Position numbers and translations under genes: made by a program. Below, piece by piece: positions 51,715-61,485 of a stretch of DNA of 64,000 nucleotides (the first letter of the stretch is position 1; every line of letters begins with the position of its first letter). Source of the DNA: Bartonella machadoae (lineage in GTDB: Bacteria; Pseudomonadota; Alphaproteobacteria; Rhizobiales; Rhizobiaceae); the NCBI RefSeq assembly GCF_022559585.1, contig NZ_CP087114.1, forward strand, positions 1,033,095 to 1,097,094. The letters run 5' to 3'. The notes under the pieces were generated by a model, which was given only the letters and a program-made list of their open reading frames with translations, was not told the DNA's origin and ran no database searches.

Positions 51715-52917
51715 TTAAACAAAATCATCTGTACGGTCAAATAAACGGTGATATTCGCGTAGAGCATAATGATCGGTCATACCTGACAGAAAATCAGCAA
51801 TGAGACGTGCTAACTCTTGATTTGTTAGGTGAGCTGTTTTGCTGTGCCAACTTTCAGGCATTACATTTGGATTGTGATAATAACAGTCGAATAATTTTTG
51901 TACAATGCATTTTGCTGTATTGCGACGGTTGAGAACTTGTTCATGGTAATAGAGATTTTTAAAGAGAAAGTCCTTTAGTTCTTTTTCATATACTGCCATT
52001 TTAGGGGAAAAAGTAACAATGGTTTGTTTTGCTTGGTGAATGTCGTTTATGCTTTTGGGTTTGATATTGGCTAAATTCTTTTGTGATTGTTTAATAACAT
52101 CCTCAACCATAGTTGTTATCTGTTTGCGCACCAGTTCGTAACCGCGCCGAGTTTGATCAAGCTGTGGATATTCTGCTTGTATAGCTTCTAATAATGCTGC
52201 GGTTAACGAAATTTGCTCGAATTGATCGAGTGTTAAAAATTGTGAACGTAAACCGTCATCAATATCATGGGCATTGTATGCAATATCATCAGCAATAGCA
52301 GCGCATTGTGCTTCTAGACCAGCAAAGCAATCGAGCTCAAGGTCTTGCTTCGCGTTGTACTGTAGAATATCGAGAGGAACCTCTTTTTTGTTCGCATAAG
52401 GACCTAAAAGGGGACCGTTGTGTTTGACAAGGCCTTCTAAGGTTTCCCAAGTAAGGTTAAGCCCATCAAAATTTGCATAGCGCTGTTCTAATTTTGTGAC
52501 AATGCGTAAGGCTTGTGCATTATGGTCAAACCCTCCATACGGGATCATTGCTTCATTAAGGGCATCTTCGCCCGCATGGCCGAAAGGGGGATGGCCAAAG
52601 TCATGAACAAGGGCAATAGCTTCGGCAAGGTCTTCATCAAGACAGAGCGCACGGGCTAATGTTCGTGCAATTTGAGAAACTTCTATTGAATGTGTTAGTC
52701 GGGTACGGTAATGGTCGCTTTCATCGGCAATAAAGACTTGTGTTTTATGTTTAAGCCGTCGAAATGCGTTAGAATGGATAATACGATCTCTATCGCGTTG
52801 AAAAGGTGATCGGAGAGCACTGGTCGTTTCATTGAATAATCTCCCACGACTTGTTTGCGGGTTGGCGCTATACACCGCTCGAGATTGGTAATTGATATTA
52901 ATATTGCTTATATCCAT
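51715..52917 (-). CDS. dgt: dGTPase-like deoxynucleotide triphosphohydrolase
   Basis: The enzyme is an HD-superfamily hydrolase that releases tripolyphosphate from deoxynucleoside triphosphates. The metal site is visible as His76 in [12 protein letters not shown] and His105-Asp106 in [17 protein letters not shown]. At 400 residues it is the shorter form, whose substrate range can be broad. It lies directly upstream of argS and diverges from the Fe-S carrier gene. Confidence 0.94.
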   Translation of the reverse strand: MDISNININYQSRAVYSANPQTSRGRLFNETTSALRSPFQRDRDRIIHSNAFRRLKHKTQVFIADESDHYRTRLTHSIEVSQIARTLARALCLDEDLAEAIALVHDFGHPPFGHAGEDALNEAMIPYGGFDHNAQALRIVTKLEQRYANFDGLNLTWETLEGLVKHNGPLLGPYANKKEVPLDILQYNAKQDLELDCFAGLEAQCAAIADDIAYNAHDIDDGLRSQFLTLDQFEQISLTAALLEAIQAEYPQLDQTRRGYELVRKQITTMVEDVIKQSQKNLANIKPKSINDIHQAKQTIVTFSPKMAVYEKELKDFLFKNLYYHEQVLNRRNTAKCIVQKLFDCYYHNPNVMPESWHSKTAHLTNQELARLIADFLSGMTDHYALREYHRLFDRTDDFV

Positions 52918-53024
52918 TGTAAACTGTCTATTCTCATCTTAAAATTAAGGTTTGTCTCTCTTTATAAACTTCTTCTTTTGTTGGGGATACCCTTTCTTGA
53001 TAGTTTAATACAAGGATATGTAGA

Positions 53025-53348
53025 ATGTGTGTGAATATTTCAGATGTTGCTGCTCAGAGGGTTGCACAAATCCTTTTGAATGAACCCGATAAAATAGGAT
53101 TACGTATTTCTGTTGAAGGTGGTGGATGTTCGGGTTTTTCTTATAAATATAATTTGGTTTCGGAAACACATGAAGATGATTTTATCCTTAAAAAAGATGG
53201 GGCGGTTGTCTTTATTGATTCCTTATCGCTTTCCTTTATGGAAGGAGCTGAAATTGATTTTGTTGATGATCTTATGGGACAGTCTTTTCAAATTCGTAAC
53301 CCCAATGCCGTTTCATCATGTGGGTGTGGGGTGAGTTTTTCAATATAA
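53025..53348 (+). CDS. erpA: A-type iron-sulfur cluster carrier (ErpA/IscA family)
   Basis: A-type carriers accept Fe-S clusters from the assembly scaffold and pass them to apoproteins. The three ligands of the family are Cys35 in GGGCSGFSY, and Cys99 and Cys101 in SSCGCGVSF. The 107-residue length is normal. The divergence from dgt is common in this group. ErpA and IscA are hard to separate by eye; the symbol is the likeliest choice. Confidence 0.85.
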   Translation: MCVNISDVAAQRVAQILLNEPDKIGLRISVEGGGCSGFSYKYNLVSETHEDDFILKKDGAVVFIDSLSLSFMEGAEIDFVDDLMGQSFQIRNPNAVSSCGCGVSFSI

Positions 53349-53391
53349 CGCAGGTAACTTTGTAATATTGTTTCTTGAAAAAAGGATCACT

Positions 53392-54378
53392 TTGGTCAAC
53401 AATGCAAGAATGAGCATTCTTACAAAAATATTGCGCCGATGGTTGTGTTTGTGTGTAGCGCTTAGCTTTGTGATGTGGAGTCATTGTGTCTTTTCTGAAG
53501 AAGGAAAAGAGCAGGATGATCAACAAAAACAATCAACAAACTTTTCTTTGCAATCTCAAGATCATGAAAAAGAAAATTCTGTTCCTCAGTCCCAACTTAT
53601 CTTACATGCCCGTTTGAAAAACAGCAGTGAAAATATTGCAGAAGGGCTCGTTTGGCGAGTTTATGCTCCCGTTTTAGGCATTGATGATAAATTACCACTT
53701 GTTGCGACTTATGAAGGTGGCAGTGCACATTTTAACTTAGAGCCAGGGCGTTATCTTGTTCATGTCTCCTTTGGTCATGCGAGTGGCATGTCTCGTGTAA
53801 GTTTAGACAGTGGACAAAATCTTGTTAAGAATTTTAATCTTGATGCTGGTGGTGTTATTCTAAATGCTACACTGCTCAATGGTGCAATCAATGAAAAAGA
53901 ATTGCGTTTTATTCTTTATGAAGATGAAAAAGAAAATGATGATACTGGTGTGATTTTGTCAAATATTAAAGCCCAGTCAATTGTACGTTTGAAAGCTGGT
54001 CACTATCATGTTGCTTCTCATTATGGCACCATTAATGCTGTTGTTCGTTCTGATATCCAAGTCGATGCAGGAAAAATTACAGAAGTCACTCTTGAACATC
54101 AGGCTGCTCAAATCGTTTTAAAGTTGGTACGGCAAGAAGGAGGCGAAGCGCTTGCAGATACAAGTTGGTCTATTACCAATGATTCTGGTGATATTATTTA
54201 TGAAACCGTTGGTGCTTATGTTTCGCTCGTGTTAGCTGAGGGTGAATATATTGCGATTGCTAAAAATCAAGATAAAATTTATCAAAAAGTTTTTTCTGTT
54301 GTTTCTGGGCATGATGAAGATATAAGTGTGATAGCAAATACACAAAATATGCAACAAATCGACGAAGAAATAGATTAA
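53392..54378 (+). CDS. Secreted protein with three beta-rich repeats
   Basis: I do not recognise a named family. A signal-peptide-like segment (MSILTKILRRWLCLCVALSFV... ending near VFS) is followed by a polar stretch and then by three related units of about 80 residues. Each starts with a strand (for example LILHARL, VILNATL, QIVLKLV), has a middle strand such as LVWRVYAP, LRFILYE or TSWSITN, then a turn of the L-x-x-G-x-Y/H type (LEPGRYLVHV, LKAGHYHVAS, LAEGEYIAIA) and a final V-x-x-G strand. This is like bacterial Ig-like or Cna-B-type beta sandwiches. I favour a TTG start at 53392 (AAAAGGA upstream); ATG 53410 is an alternative. Confidence 0.75.
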   Translation: MVNNARMSILTKILRRWLCLCVALSFVMWSHCVFSEEGKEQDDQQKQSTNFSLQSQDHEKENSVPQSQLILHARLKNSSENIAEGLVWRVYAPVLGIDDKLPLVATYEGGSAHFNLEPGRYLVHVSFGHASGMSRVSLDSGQNLVKNFNLDAGGVILNATLLNGAINEKELRFILYEDEKENDDTGVILSNIKAQSIVRLKAGHYHVASHYGTINAVVRSDIQVDAGKITEVTLEHQAAQIVLKLVRQEGGEALADTSWSITNDSGDIIYETVGAYVSLVLAEGEYIAIAKNQDKIYQKVFSVVSGHDEDISVIANTQNMQQIDEEID

Positions 54379-54423
54379 GCGTAATTTATGACATAGATTG
54401 TGATGAGAGACAGGTAGAAGGTT

Positions 54424-55211
54424 TTGGCTATAGAAATTTCAACAGTTGGTGTGTTTTTTGCTGGGGCATTATCTTTTTTATCACCGTGTGTTTTGCCACT
54501 CGTTCCTCCTTATTTGTGCTATATGGCAGGGATTGGTATTGATGACTTTCGTTCAGAAAAGCGTGAGGGAAAATCGTTTATACGGTGGGGGCTGTTCTCT
54601 TCTGTTTTTACTTTTGTTCTTGGTTTTACAACGGTTTTTGTTGCTTTGGGTGCTAGTGCAAGCACAATTGGCAAGTTTTTAGGGTATTATCGTGACTGGT
54701 TTGCGCTTGTTGCTGGAGTGATCATTATCATTTTTGGTTTAAATTTTTTAGGACTTTTCAAGATTGCTTTTTTATTTCGTGAGTTACGTTTTCAAACACA
54801 CAAAATGTCAGCTGGGCCTTTAGGAGCTTATGTTATTGGTTTAGCTTTTGCATTTGGCTGGACACCCTGTATTGGTCCAATTTTGGGACCTGTTATAACC
54901 CTTGCTGGAACAAAAGACACTGTAGGTGAAGGAGCTCTCCTGCTAGCTGTTTATGCGTTAGGTCTTGGCGTGCCTTTTTTCTTAGCGGCTTTATTTTCTA
55001 GTAGTTTTATGAGATTTCTAGGAGTTTTTCGTGTTCATTTAGGAAAAATTGAAAAAATTATTGGTTTTTTTTAGTTGTAACAGGTATTTTGTTTTTAACA
55101 GGTTCTATGCAGGATCTTTCCTTTTGGCTTCTGGAAAAGTTTCCTTTGTTAAGCAATGTTGAAGCTATTCGTTGGCATGATATTAAAAGTTTTTTTGAAT
55201 TTTCTCGTTAG
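54424..55211 (+). CDS. ccdA: CcdA-type thiol/disulfide membrane protein, frame-interrupted
   Basis: CcdA-like proteins carry reducing power across the inner membrane for cytochrome c maturation. Cys22 in [13 protein letters not shown] and Cys149 in [11 protein letters not shown] are the expected conserved cysteines among six hydrophobic segments. The first frame ends at a TAG at 55072-55074, straight after GGT TTT TTT in a run of eight T. The -1 frame then continues in register with a typical C-terminal segment ([20 protein letters not shown]) up to a stop at 55211. It is either a mutated gene, a sequencing error, or a gene decoded by slippage. The start is TTG at 54424. Confidence 0.8.
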
Positions 55212-55225
55212 CATTGTGTGTTTTT

Positions 55226-56575
55226 ATGGTTAGAAATTGCCTTTCTATTGTCCTTGCAGCAGGTGAGGGGACGCGGATGAAATCGTCTCTTCCCAAAGTG
55301 CTTCATAAAATTGCTGGATTACCCCTTATATGCCATGTCATAAAACAAATAGAATTGGCAGGTGTTGCACAATTAGCTGTTGTTGTGGGAAGAGGAGCAG
55401 AAGATGTCACTCAAGTTGTTCAATCATTTGTAAAAAATGCGATGATTTTTGAACAAAAAGAGCGTTTAGGAACTGCTCATGCTGCTCTTTGTGCTCGATC
55501 AGCTTTGCAAAAAGGGGTGGACGATGTTCTTATTGTTTTTGGTGATACCCCTTTGATTGAACAAGATTCATTGCTTAAAGTCCGTATGCAACTTGCTGAG
55601 GGAGCAGATATTGTTGTTGCTGGTTTTTATGCTTTAGATCCAACAGGTTATGGGCGTCTGTTAGAGAGAAATGGCAAACTTATTGCGATTATAGAAGAAA
55701 AAGATGCAAGTGATGAAGAAAAAGGAATTTCTTTTTGTAATGGTGGAGTAATAGCCATTAACGGAAAATATGCCCTTTCTCTTTTAGAAAAGGTTAATAA
55801 TAATAATTTGAAAAAAGAATATTACCTAACAGATATTGTCTCCATTGCATCGCGTGAAGGATTGGATATCCGCGTTGTTGAAGTGCCTTTTGATAATGTG
55901 ATAGGGATTAATAATTGTGTAGAGCTTTCTGAAGCCGATGCTTTGTGGCAAAAGCGTAAAGCACGTGATTTAATGCTCTCTGGTGTTACGATTCTTAAAC
56001 CAGAAACGGTTTATTTTTCTCATGATACAGAAATTGAACCAGATGTGATCATTGAACCAAATGTTTATTTTGGGTTGGGGGTAAAAGTACATTCTGGTGC
56101 CGTTATCCATGCATTTAGTTATCTAGAAGGTAGTGTGGTTGGTGGGGATGCACGAATTGGTCCTTATGCACGTTTGCGTCCTGGAACGGAATTAGCCCGC
56201 TCTGTGAAGATTGGCAATTTTTGTGAAATTAAACAAGCAAAAGTGGGGGAGGCGACTAAGATTAATCATTTAAGTTATATTGGCGATGCAGAAATTGGGG
56301 CATATAGCAATATTGGAGCTGGTACCATTACTTGTAATTATGATGGATTTCACAAATATAAAACTGAAATTGGTGATAATGCTTTTATTGGTTCCAATTC
56401 AGCCCTTATTGCTCCACTCATTATTGGAGAAAGTTCTTATATCGCTTCAGGAAGTGTTATTACCGGAAATGTGCCGGTAAACAGTATAGCTTTTGGGCGT
56501 GCCCGACAGGTGATAAAAGAAGATTATGCAGCAAGATTACGCGCACGTTTGTCTGCCAAAAAACAGAAAAAGTAA
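55226..56575 (+). CDS. glmU: Bifunctional UDP-GlcNAc pyrophosphorylase / GlcN-1-P acetyltransferase
   Basis: GlmU makes UDP-N-acetylglucosamine, the precursor of peptidoglycan and lipopolysaccharide. The N-terminal nucleotidyltransferase shows [19 protein letters not shown], and the C-terminal left-handed beta-helix has the acetyltransferase residues around [16 protein letters not shown] chose the ATG at 55226 ([15 protein letters not shown]); an earlier in-frame start at 55214 would add four residues. The 449-residue length is normal. glmS follows 157 bases later, a functional pair. Confidence 0.96.
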   Translation: MVRNCLSIVLAAGEGTRMKSSLPKVLHKIAGLPLICHVIKQIELAGVAQLAVVVGRGAEDVTQVVQSFVKNAMIFEQKERLGTAHAALCARSALQKGVDDVLIVFGDTPLIEQDSLLKVRMQLAEGADIVVAGFYALDPTGYGRLLERNGKLIAIIEEKDASDEEKGISFCNGGVIAINGKYALSLLEKVNNNNLKKEYYLTDIVSIASREGLDIRVVEVPFDNVIGINNCVELSEADALWQKRKARDLMLSGVTILKPETVYFSHDTEIEPDVIIEPNVYFGLGVKVHSGAVIHAFSYLEGSVVGGDARIGPYARLRPGTELARSVKIGNFCEIKQAKVGEATKINHLSYIGDAEIGAYSNIGAGTITCNYDGFHKYKTEIGDNAFIGSNSALIAPLIIGESSYIASGSVITGNVPVNSIAFGRARQVIKEDYAARLRARLSAKKQKK

Positions 56576-56732
56576 TCATTTTTAGTGTATTTCTTTACTT
56601 TATGATGATTTCATAATTGGGGAGGGGCTTATTCTTAAACATTGCTGTATACTATATTTTATTTATTGATATCTTAAGGTTTTGAATAAAGGATGTTGAA
56701 CATAAATCTGGGATGTGTGTTGGAGTTTTTTA

Positions 56733-58556
56733 ATGTGCGGAATTATTGGAATTCTTGGAAATAAGAGTGTTACATCCTCTTTGATTGAAGGTTTGAAACG
56801 TCTTGAGTATAGAGGCTATGATTCCTCTGGTATAGCAACAGTCCATAATGGACGCCTTTATCGTATGCGTGCTGAAGGGAAGCTTATTCATTTAGAAGAA
56901 AAATTAAAAAAGAACCCTTTGGAAGGAAATTTAGGAATTGGTCATACACGTTGGGCCACGCACGGCGTTGCTGTAGAACGAAATGCTCATCCTCATATCA
57001 CTGAACGTCTTGCCATTGTTCATAATGGTATTATTGAAAATTTTGTAGAATTGCAAAAAGAGCTCATTGAGGATGGTTATCTCTTTGCAACAGAAACCGA
57101 TACCGAAGTTATTGCGCATTTAATTACACGTGCTTTAGAAAGTGGTCTTTCACCACAAGAGGCGATGCGCACAAGTTGGAAAAGGTTGCAGGGTGCTTTT
57201 GCTATTGCTGTTATTTTTGCGGGTGAAAATAATCTTATGATTGCTGCTCGCTCTGGTCCACCGCTAGCGATTGGCTATGGAGAAGATGAATTTTTTATCG
57301 GGTCTGATGCAATTGCTTTGGCACCATTCGTAAATCATATTAGTTATATGGAAGATGGTGATTTAGCTGTTTTCACGCGTGAGGGAGTAACAATTTATAA
57401 TGTAGAAAATCAACAGGTAGAACGTCCTATTAGTGCATTATTGGAAGAATCCTTATTTGTTTCTAAGGGTAATCATCGTCATTTTATGCACAAGGAAATG
57501 TTTGAACAACCTGAAGTGATTTCTCATAATTTGGCGCGTTATCTTAATCTTGGAAATTATACAGTTCGTTTGTTTGATAATTTGATGGATTGGAAAAAGA
57601 TTAACCGTTTATTATTTGCAAGCTGTGGAACAGCTTATTATTCGACTTTAGTTGCACGCTATTGGTTTGAAAAGTTTGCTGGTTTAAGTGTTGATAATGA
57701 TGTTGCTTCGGAGTTTCGTTATCGTGAACCGCCCATGACACCTGATATATTACCGGTATTTGTTTCCCAATCTGGTGAAACAGCAGATACATTGGCTTCT
57801 TTGCGTTATTGTCGCGAACGTGGTGTGAAAACAGCAACAATTGTAAATGTTGAGCAATCGACCATGGCGAGAGAAGCTGATTTTATTCTACCAACATTAG
57901 CAGGACCAGAAATTGGTGTTGCCTCAACAAAAGCCTTTACTTGTCAGTTAGCAACCCTTTCTGCTATGGCGCTTAGTGCTGCTAAACAACGCGGATCTCT
58001 TTCAGAGGAAGAAGAACATCAGTTTGTTCAACAATTAGCAGAGGTGCCGCGAATTTTAAATGAGGTTTTAAAGTTAGATGATAAGATTGAACGGATTTGT
58101 CGTCATTTAGTAAATGTAAAAAGTGTTCTTTATCTTGGCCGTGGTACTTCTTACCCAATTGCTTTGGAGGGAGCCCTTAAGCTGAAGGAACTTTCTTATA
58201 TCCATGCCGAAGGTTATGCAGCAGGTGAGTTAAAACATGGACCTATTGCACTGGTGGATGAGACGATTCCAGTGATTGTTGTTGCACCTTATGATCGGTG
58301 GTTCGAAAAGACTTTTTCTAATATGCAAGAAGTCGCTGCGCGCAATGGTCGTATTATTTTGATAACAGATGAAAGAGGGGCAGAAGCTGTGCATCTGGAT
58401 ATGTTATCGACTATTATTTTGCCAAATATTCCAGAATTTGTTGCACCTATTGTTTATGCGTTACCCATTCAGCTAATTGCATACCATACCGCTGTTTTAT
58501 TGGGAACAGATGTTGATCAACCTCGTAATTTGGCAAAATCAGTCACTGTTGAGTAA
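56733..58556 (+). CDS. glmS: Glutamine-fructose-6-phosphate aminotransferase
   Basis: GlmS makes glucosamine-6-phosphate from fructose-6-phosphate and glutamine, the first step towards UDP-GlcNAc. The start at 56733 is set by the N-terminal nucleophile Cys2 in MCGIIGILGN, so the longer frame from 56715 is unlikely. The glutaminase domain (residues 1-240) is followed by two SIS domains with SCGTAYYSTLVARYW and the C-terminal DQPRNLAKSVTVE. The length is 607 residues. It works with glmU immediately upstream. Confidence 0.97.
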   Translation: MCGIIGILGNKSVTSSLIEGLKRLEYRGYDSSGIATVHNGRLYRMRAEGKLIHLEEKLKKNPLEGNLGIGHTRWATHGVAVERNAHPHITERLAIVHNGIIENFVELQKELIEDGYLFATETDTEVIAHLITRALESGLSPQEAMRTSWKRLQGAFAIAVIFAGENNLMIAARSGPPLAIGYGEDEFFIGSDAIALAPFVNHISYMEDGDLAVFTREGVTIYNVENQQVERPISALLEESLFVSKGNHRHFMHKEMFEQPEVISHNLARYLNLGNYTVRLFDNLMDWKKINRLLFASCGTAYYSTLVARYWFEKFAGLSVDNDVASEFRYREPPMTPDILPVFVSQSGETADTLASLRYCRERGVKTATIVNVEQSTMAREADFILPTLAGPEIGVASTKAFTCQLATLSAMALSAAKQRGSLSEEEEHQFVQQLAEVPRILNEVLKLDDKIERICRHLVNVKSVLYLGRGTSYPIALEGALKLKELSYIHAEGYAAGELKHGPIALVDETIPVIVVAPYDRWFEKTFSNMQEVAARNGRIILITDERGAEAVHLDMLSTIILPNIPEFVAPIVYALPIQLIAYHTAVLLGTDVDQPRNLAKSVTVE

Positions 58557-58961
58557 AAATAGATTTGATATCTTTGAAATTTTTTGAAGAATAATGAAGA
58601 GAACAAAAATTAATTTATAATAATAATTTGTCATTTTCTCTATTGAATGAGGGTACTGAAGAGAGGGATATCTTTTCCATTTCAGAAGCAAAAGTTATTT
58701 GCTTATATCTCATAAAAGAGAGCGGGAGCGTAGAGAAAAAACAGTGTTAGAACGGCTCAATATTGTCTTTTGTACTTGTCTTTATATGCAAAAATACTAT
58801 TCCAAGGGGATAAGGGGATAGAGAATGGTGCTGGTGGCTTATATTACCCTATAAGTTATAAGGCGATTATGGACTAGGGATCTTGCATTATATTATTTAC
58901 GGGGGGTGGAGAAAATGTAAGGGAGCCTTAAACAGATGGTAAAACTTCACCTGTTTTATTG
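58557..58961. other. Gap between convergent glmS and recG
   Basis: This 405-base stretch has no convincing gene. Near 58930-58955 an imperfect 9-bp inverted repeat (AAACAG arm with CTGTTT arm) could terminate recG on the minus strand. Confidence 0.5.
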
Positions 58962-61070
58962 TTATCCTGCTCGTAAGAGACGTGTGGCGTCGTCTCGTCC
59001 GAAAAGGTAAAGGAGCAAACGTAAAGTTTGTCCTCGTTCGGAAGAAAGATGAGGGTCATGTTGTAAAAATAAACGTGCATCTCTTCTTGCTATTGATAAA
59101 AGATCACTATGGACTGCAAGGTTTGCCATGTGAAACTCAGGCATACCGGACTGTTTTATCCCTAAAAGCTCTCCTTCTCCTCGCAGGCGCCAGTCTTCTT
59201 CAGCAATTTTAAAACCGTCTTCTGTATTGCGTATAATATTAAGGCGCTCTGCGGCCATTTTTGTTAGAGGATCTTTATAGAGTAAAATACAGGAGGACTT
59301 TTTTTCTCCCCGTCCAACACGTCCACGCAATTGGTGCAATTGTGAAAGGCCAAAATGTTCTGCGTGTTCTATAATAATGATTGAAGCATCAGGAATATCT
59401 ACGCCTACCTCAATAACCGTGGTGGCAACTAAAATACGAATATCTCCACATTTAAAAGATGCCATAGCTGCTTCTTTTTCATCTGTAGACATTTTTCCAT
59501 GTATCATACCAACAAGGGTGCCAAATCGTTCTTGGAGAAGAGCAAAACGACTTTCAATTGAGGTGAGATCAAGAGTGGTAGATTCTTCTACTAAAGGACA
59601 AATCCAGTAAAGTTTTTCACCTGTTTTTAATGCAATGGTAATTCGTTCTATGAGTTCATGAATGCGTTTTAAAGGAAGTGTCGCCGTCGTAATTGGTTGT
59701 CGTCCAATTGGTTTTTCAGTAATTTGGGAGACATCCATATCACCAAAAGCTGTTAAGACGAGTGTGCGTGGAATAGGGGTGGCTGTCATGACCAGCATAT
59801 CAGGTTGATGACCTTTTGCTGTAAGGGCAAGACGTTGATGTACACCAAAACGGTGTTGTTCATCGATAATGGCTAAGGCAAGGTTGTTGTAAGAAACACT
59901 GTTTTGTATGAGGGCATGGGTTCCGATGATAATAGAAGCTTGACCTGATAAAATATCGTTTAAAATATTTGTGCGCAATTTTCCTTTTTCTCGTCCCGTT
60001 AGAAGAACTGTTTGTAGCCCAATCTTTTCAGCAAGAGGCGCAATTGTTGCAAAATGTTGTCTAGCAAGAACTTCTGTAGGAGCCATTAAGGCTGATTGTC
60101 CTGAATTTTCAGCAATTTGCGTCATTGCCATGAGTGCAACAACGGTTTTTCCTGCTCCTACATCACCTTGGAGCAGCCTTAACATCGGTTCTGGTGAAGC
60201 AAGATCGTTTGTAATATCTTGTATTGCTTTTGTTTGTCCATTTGTTAGTTGGAAGGGAAGGGATTTTAACAATTTTTGCGTGTAAATTCCTGTTGGCGGC
60301 CGAGATACGCCGGCAAGAGATTTTGTTTTTAAGCGCATCAATCCGAGAGCCAGTTGACAAGCGAGTAATTCATCATAGGCAAGTCGTTTGCGTGCTGTGC
60401 TTTCTAAGCTTAAATCATCAGGATTGATGGGGGTATGGATGCGGCGTAAAGCAACCGGAAAAGAGGAAAAATTGTGCTGCTTTTTGACACTTTCTTCTAT
60501 CCATTCTGGTAAGAGAGGAATATAATCTAAAGCATTTTGTATTGCACGTCTTAGTGTTTTTACTGATAATCCAGCAGTAGAGGGGTAAATAGGTTCAATG
60601 AAGGGAATTTGATTTGATTGCTCGCTTGATACGATGTGATCGGGATGTACCATTGAAAGTTGTCCATTAAACTGTTCAACTTTACCTGATACAATAACCT
60701 TTTTTCCTTCCGGTAGTTGCTTTTTTAACCAAGAATGTTGCGCATGAAAAAAAACTAAATTTATTTTTCCTGTTGGATCATGGGCAATGACACGATAGGG
60801 TAAACGATTACGACCAATGGGTGGTGGTTGATGCTGGTCAATAACAATTTCGAGAGTGATGGTGGAGCCCTCTTGTGCACAGGCAATACTGGGACGCATT
60901 CTACGGTCTATAACAGAATGGGGCATTAATTGCAGAAGATCAATAAGGGTAGGTTCACGTTGTATAGGATTAATATTTAAGACTTTAGCCAGTAAAATAT
61001 ATACTTTAGGCGTAACCCCAGAGAGGGTGCGGATAGAATTGAAAAGAGGGGTAATAAGACTTGGAAGCAT
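58962..61070 (-). CDS. recG: ATP-dependent DNA helicase RecG
   Basis: RecG remodels stalled forks and branch-migrates Holliday junctions. The N-terminal wedge domain (about 1-250) precedes the helicase core with Walker A GDVGAGKTVVALMA, the DEQH box in IIDEQHRFGVHQR and the motif III segment ATPIPRTLVLTAFGD. The length of 702 residues is typical of alphaproteobacteria. It is convergent with glmS and divergent from dnaE. Confidence 0.97.
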   Translation of the reverse strand: MLPSLITPLFNSIRTLSGVTPKVYILLAKVLNINPIQREPTLIDLLQLMPHSVIDRRMRPSIACAQEGSTITLEIVIDQHQPPPIGRNRLPYRVIAHDPTGKINLVFFHAQHSWLKKQLPEGKKVIVSGKVEQFNGQLSMVHPDHIVSSEQSNQIPFIEPIYPSTAGLSVKTLRRAIQNALDYIPLLPEWIEESVKKQHNFSSFPVALRRIHTPINPDDLSLESTARKRLAYDELLACQLALGLMRLKTKSLAGVSRPPTGIYTQKLLKSLPFQLTNGQTKAIQDITNDLASPEPMLRLLQGDVGAGKTVVALMAMTQIAENSGQSALMAPTEVLARQHFATIAPLAEKIGLQTVLLTGREKGKLRTNILNDILSGQASIIIGTHALIQNSVSYNNLALAIIDEQHRFGVHQRLALTAKGHQPDMLVMTATPIPRTLVLTAFGDMDVSQITEKPIGRQPITTATLPLKRIHELIERITIALKTGEKLYWICPLVEESTTLDLTSIESRFALLQERFGTLVGMIHGKMSTDEKEAAMASFKCGDIRILVATTVIEVGVDIPDASIIIIEHAEHFGLSQLHQLRGRVGRGEKKSSCILLYKDPLTKMAAERLNIIRNTEDGFKIAEEDWRLRGEGELLGIKQSGMPEFHMANLAVHSDLLSIARRDARLFLQHDPHLSSERGQTLRLLLYLFGRDDATRLLRAG

Positions 61071-61485
61071 AAGGAAATTTAGCTTGCTCTTATTCTTTTT
61101 TCTAGTCCTTTAAAAGCGCTTTTTGGGGATAATTTCTATAAGGGAACTTTTTTATTTATATTTCAAGTTTTAAGCAGAAAAATGAAAATTTTAAAATGTG
61201 TAAAATAAAAAGAAGTAGGAAAAAATATCAATATTCGTAATATTCTCTACAATACTTCCCTTTTTCTTTTTATCTATTTATTTGCTGTGTATAGAGGTAT
61301 TTTCTTAATGGAAGTCTTCTCTAAATCGCAATAAAATTAGAATGTCTTATTAAGGTGTTAGGGTCCTATATGGTGATGTGTTTATAATAATTAAGTTAGA
61401 GTGTATCCTATTATACAAATAAAGGTTGCGATTTGGTATTTATTTTATTGTGGGAAATTTGAGAGTGGTAGAAGATAAAAGTAAA
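61071..61485. other. Divergent region between recG and dnaE
   Basis: This 415-base AT-rich region should contain both promoters. No gene or strong repeat is seen. In-frame alternative GTG starts for dnaE lie at 61450 and 61465. Confidence 0.5.
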
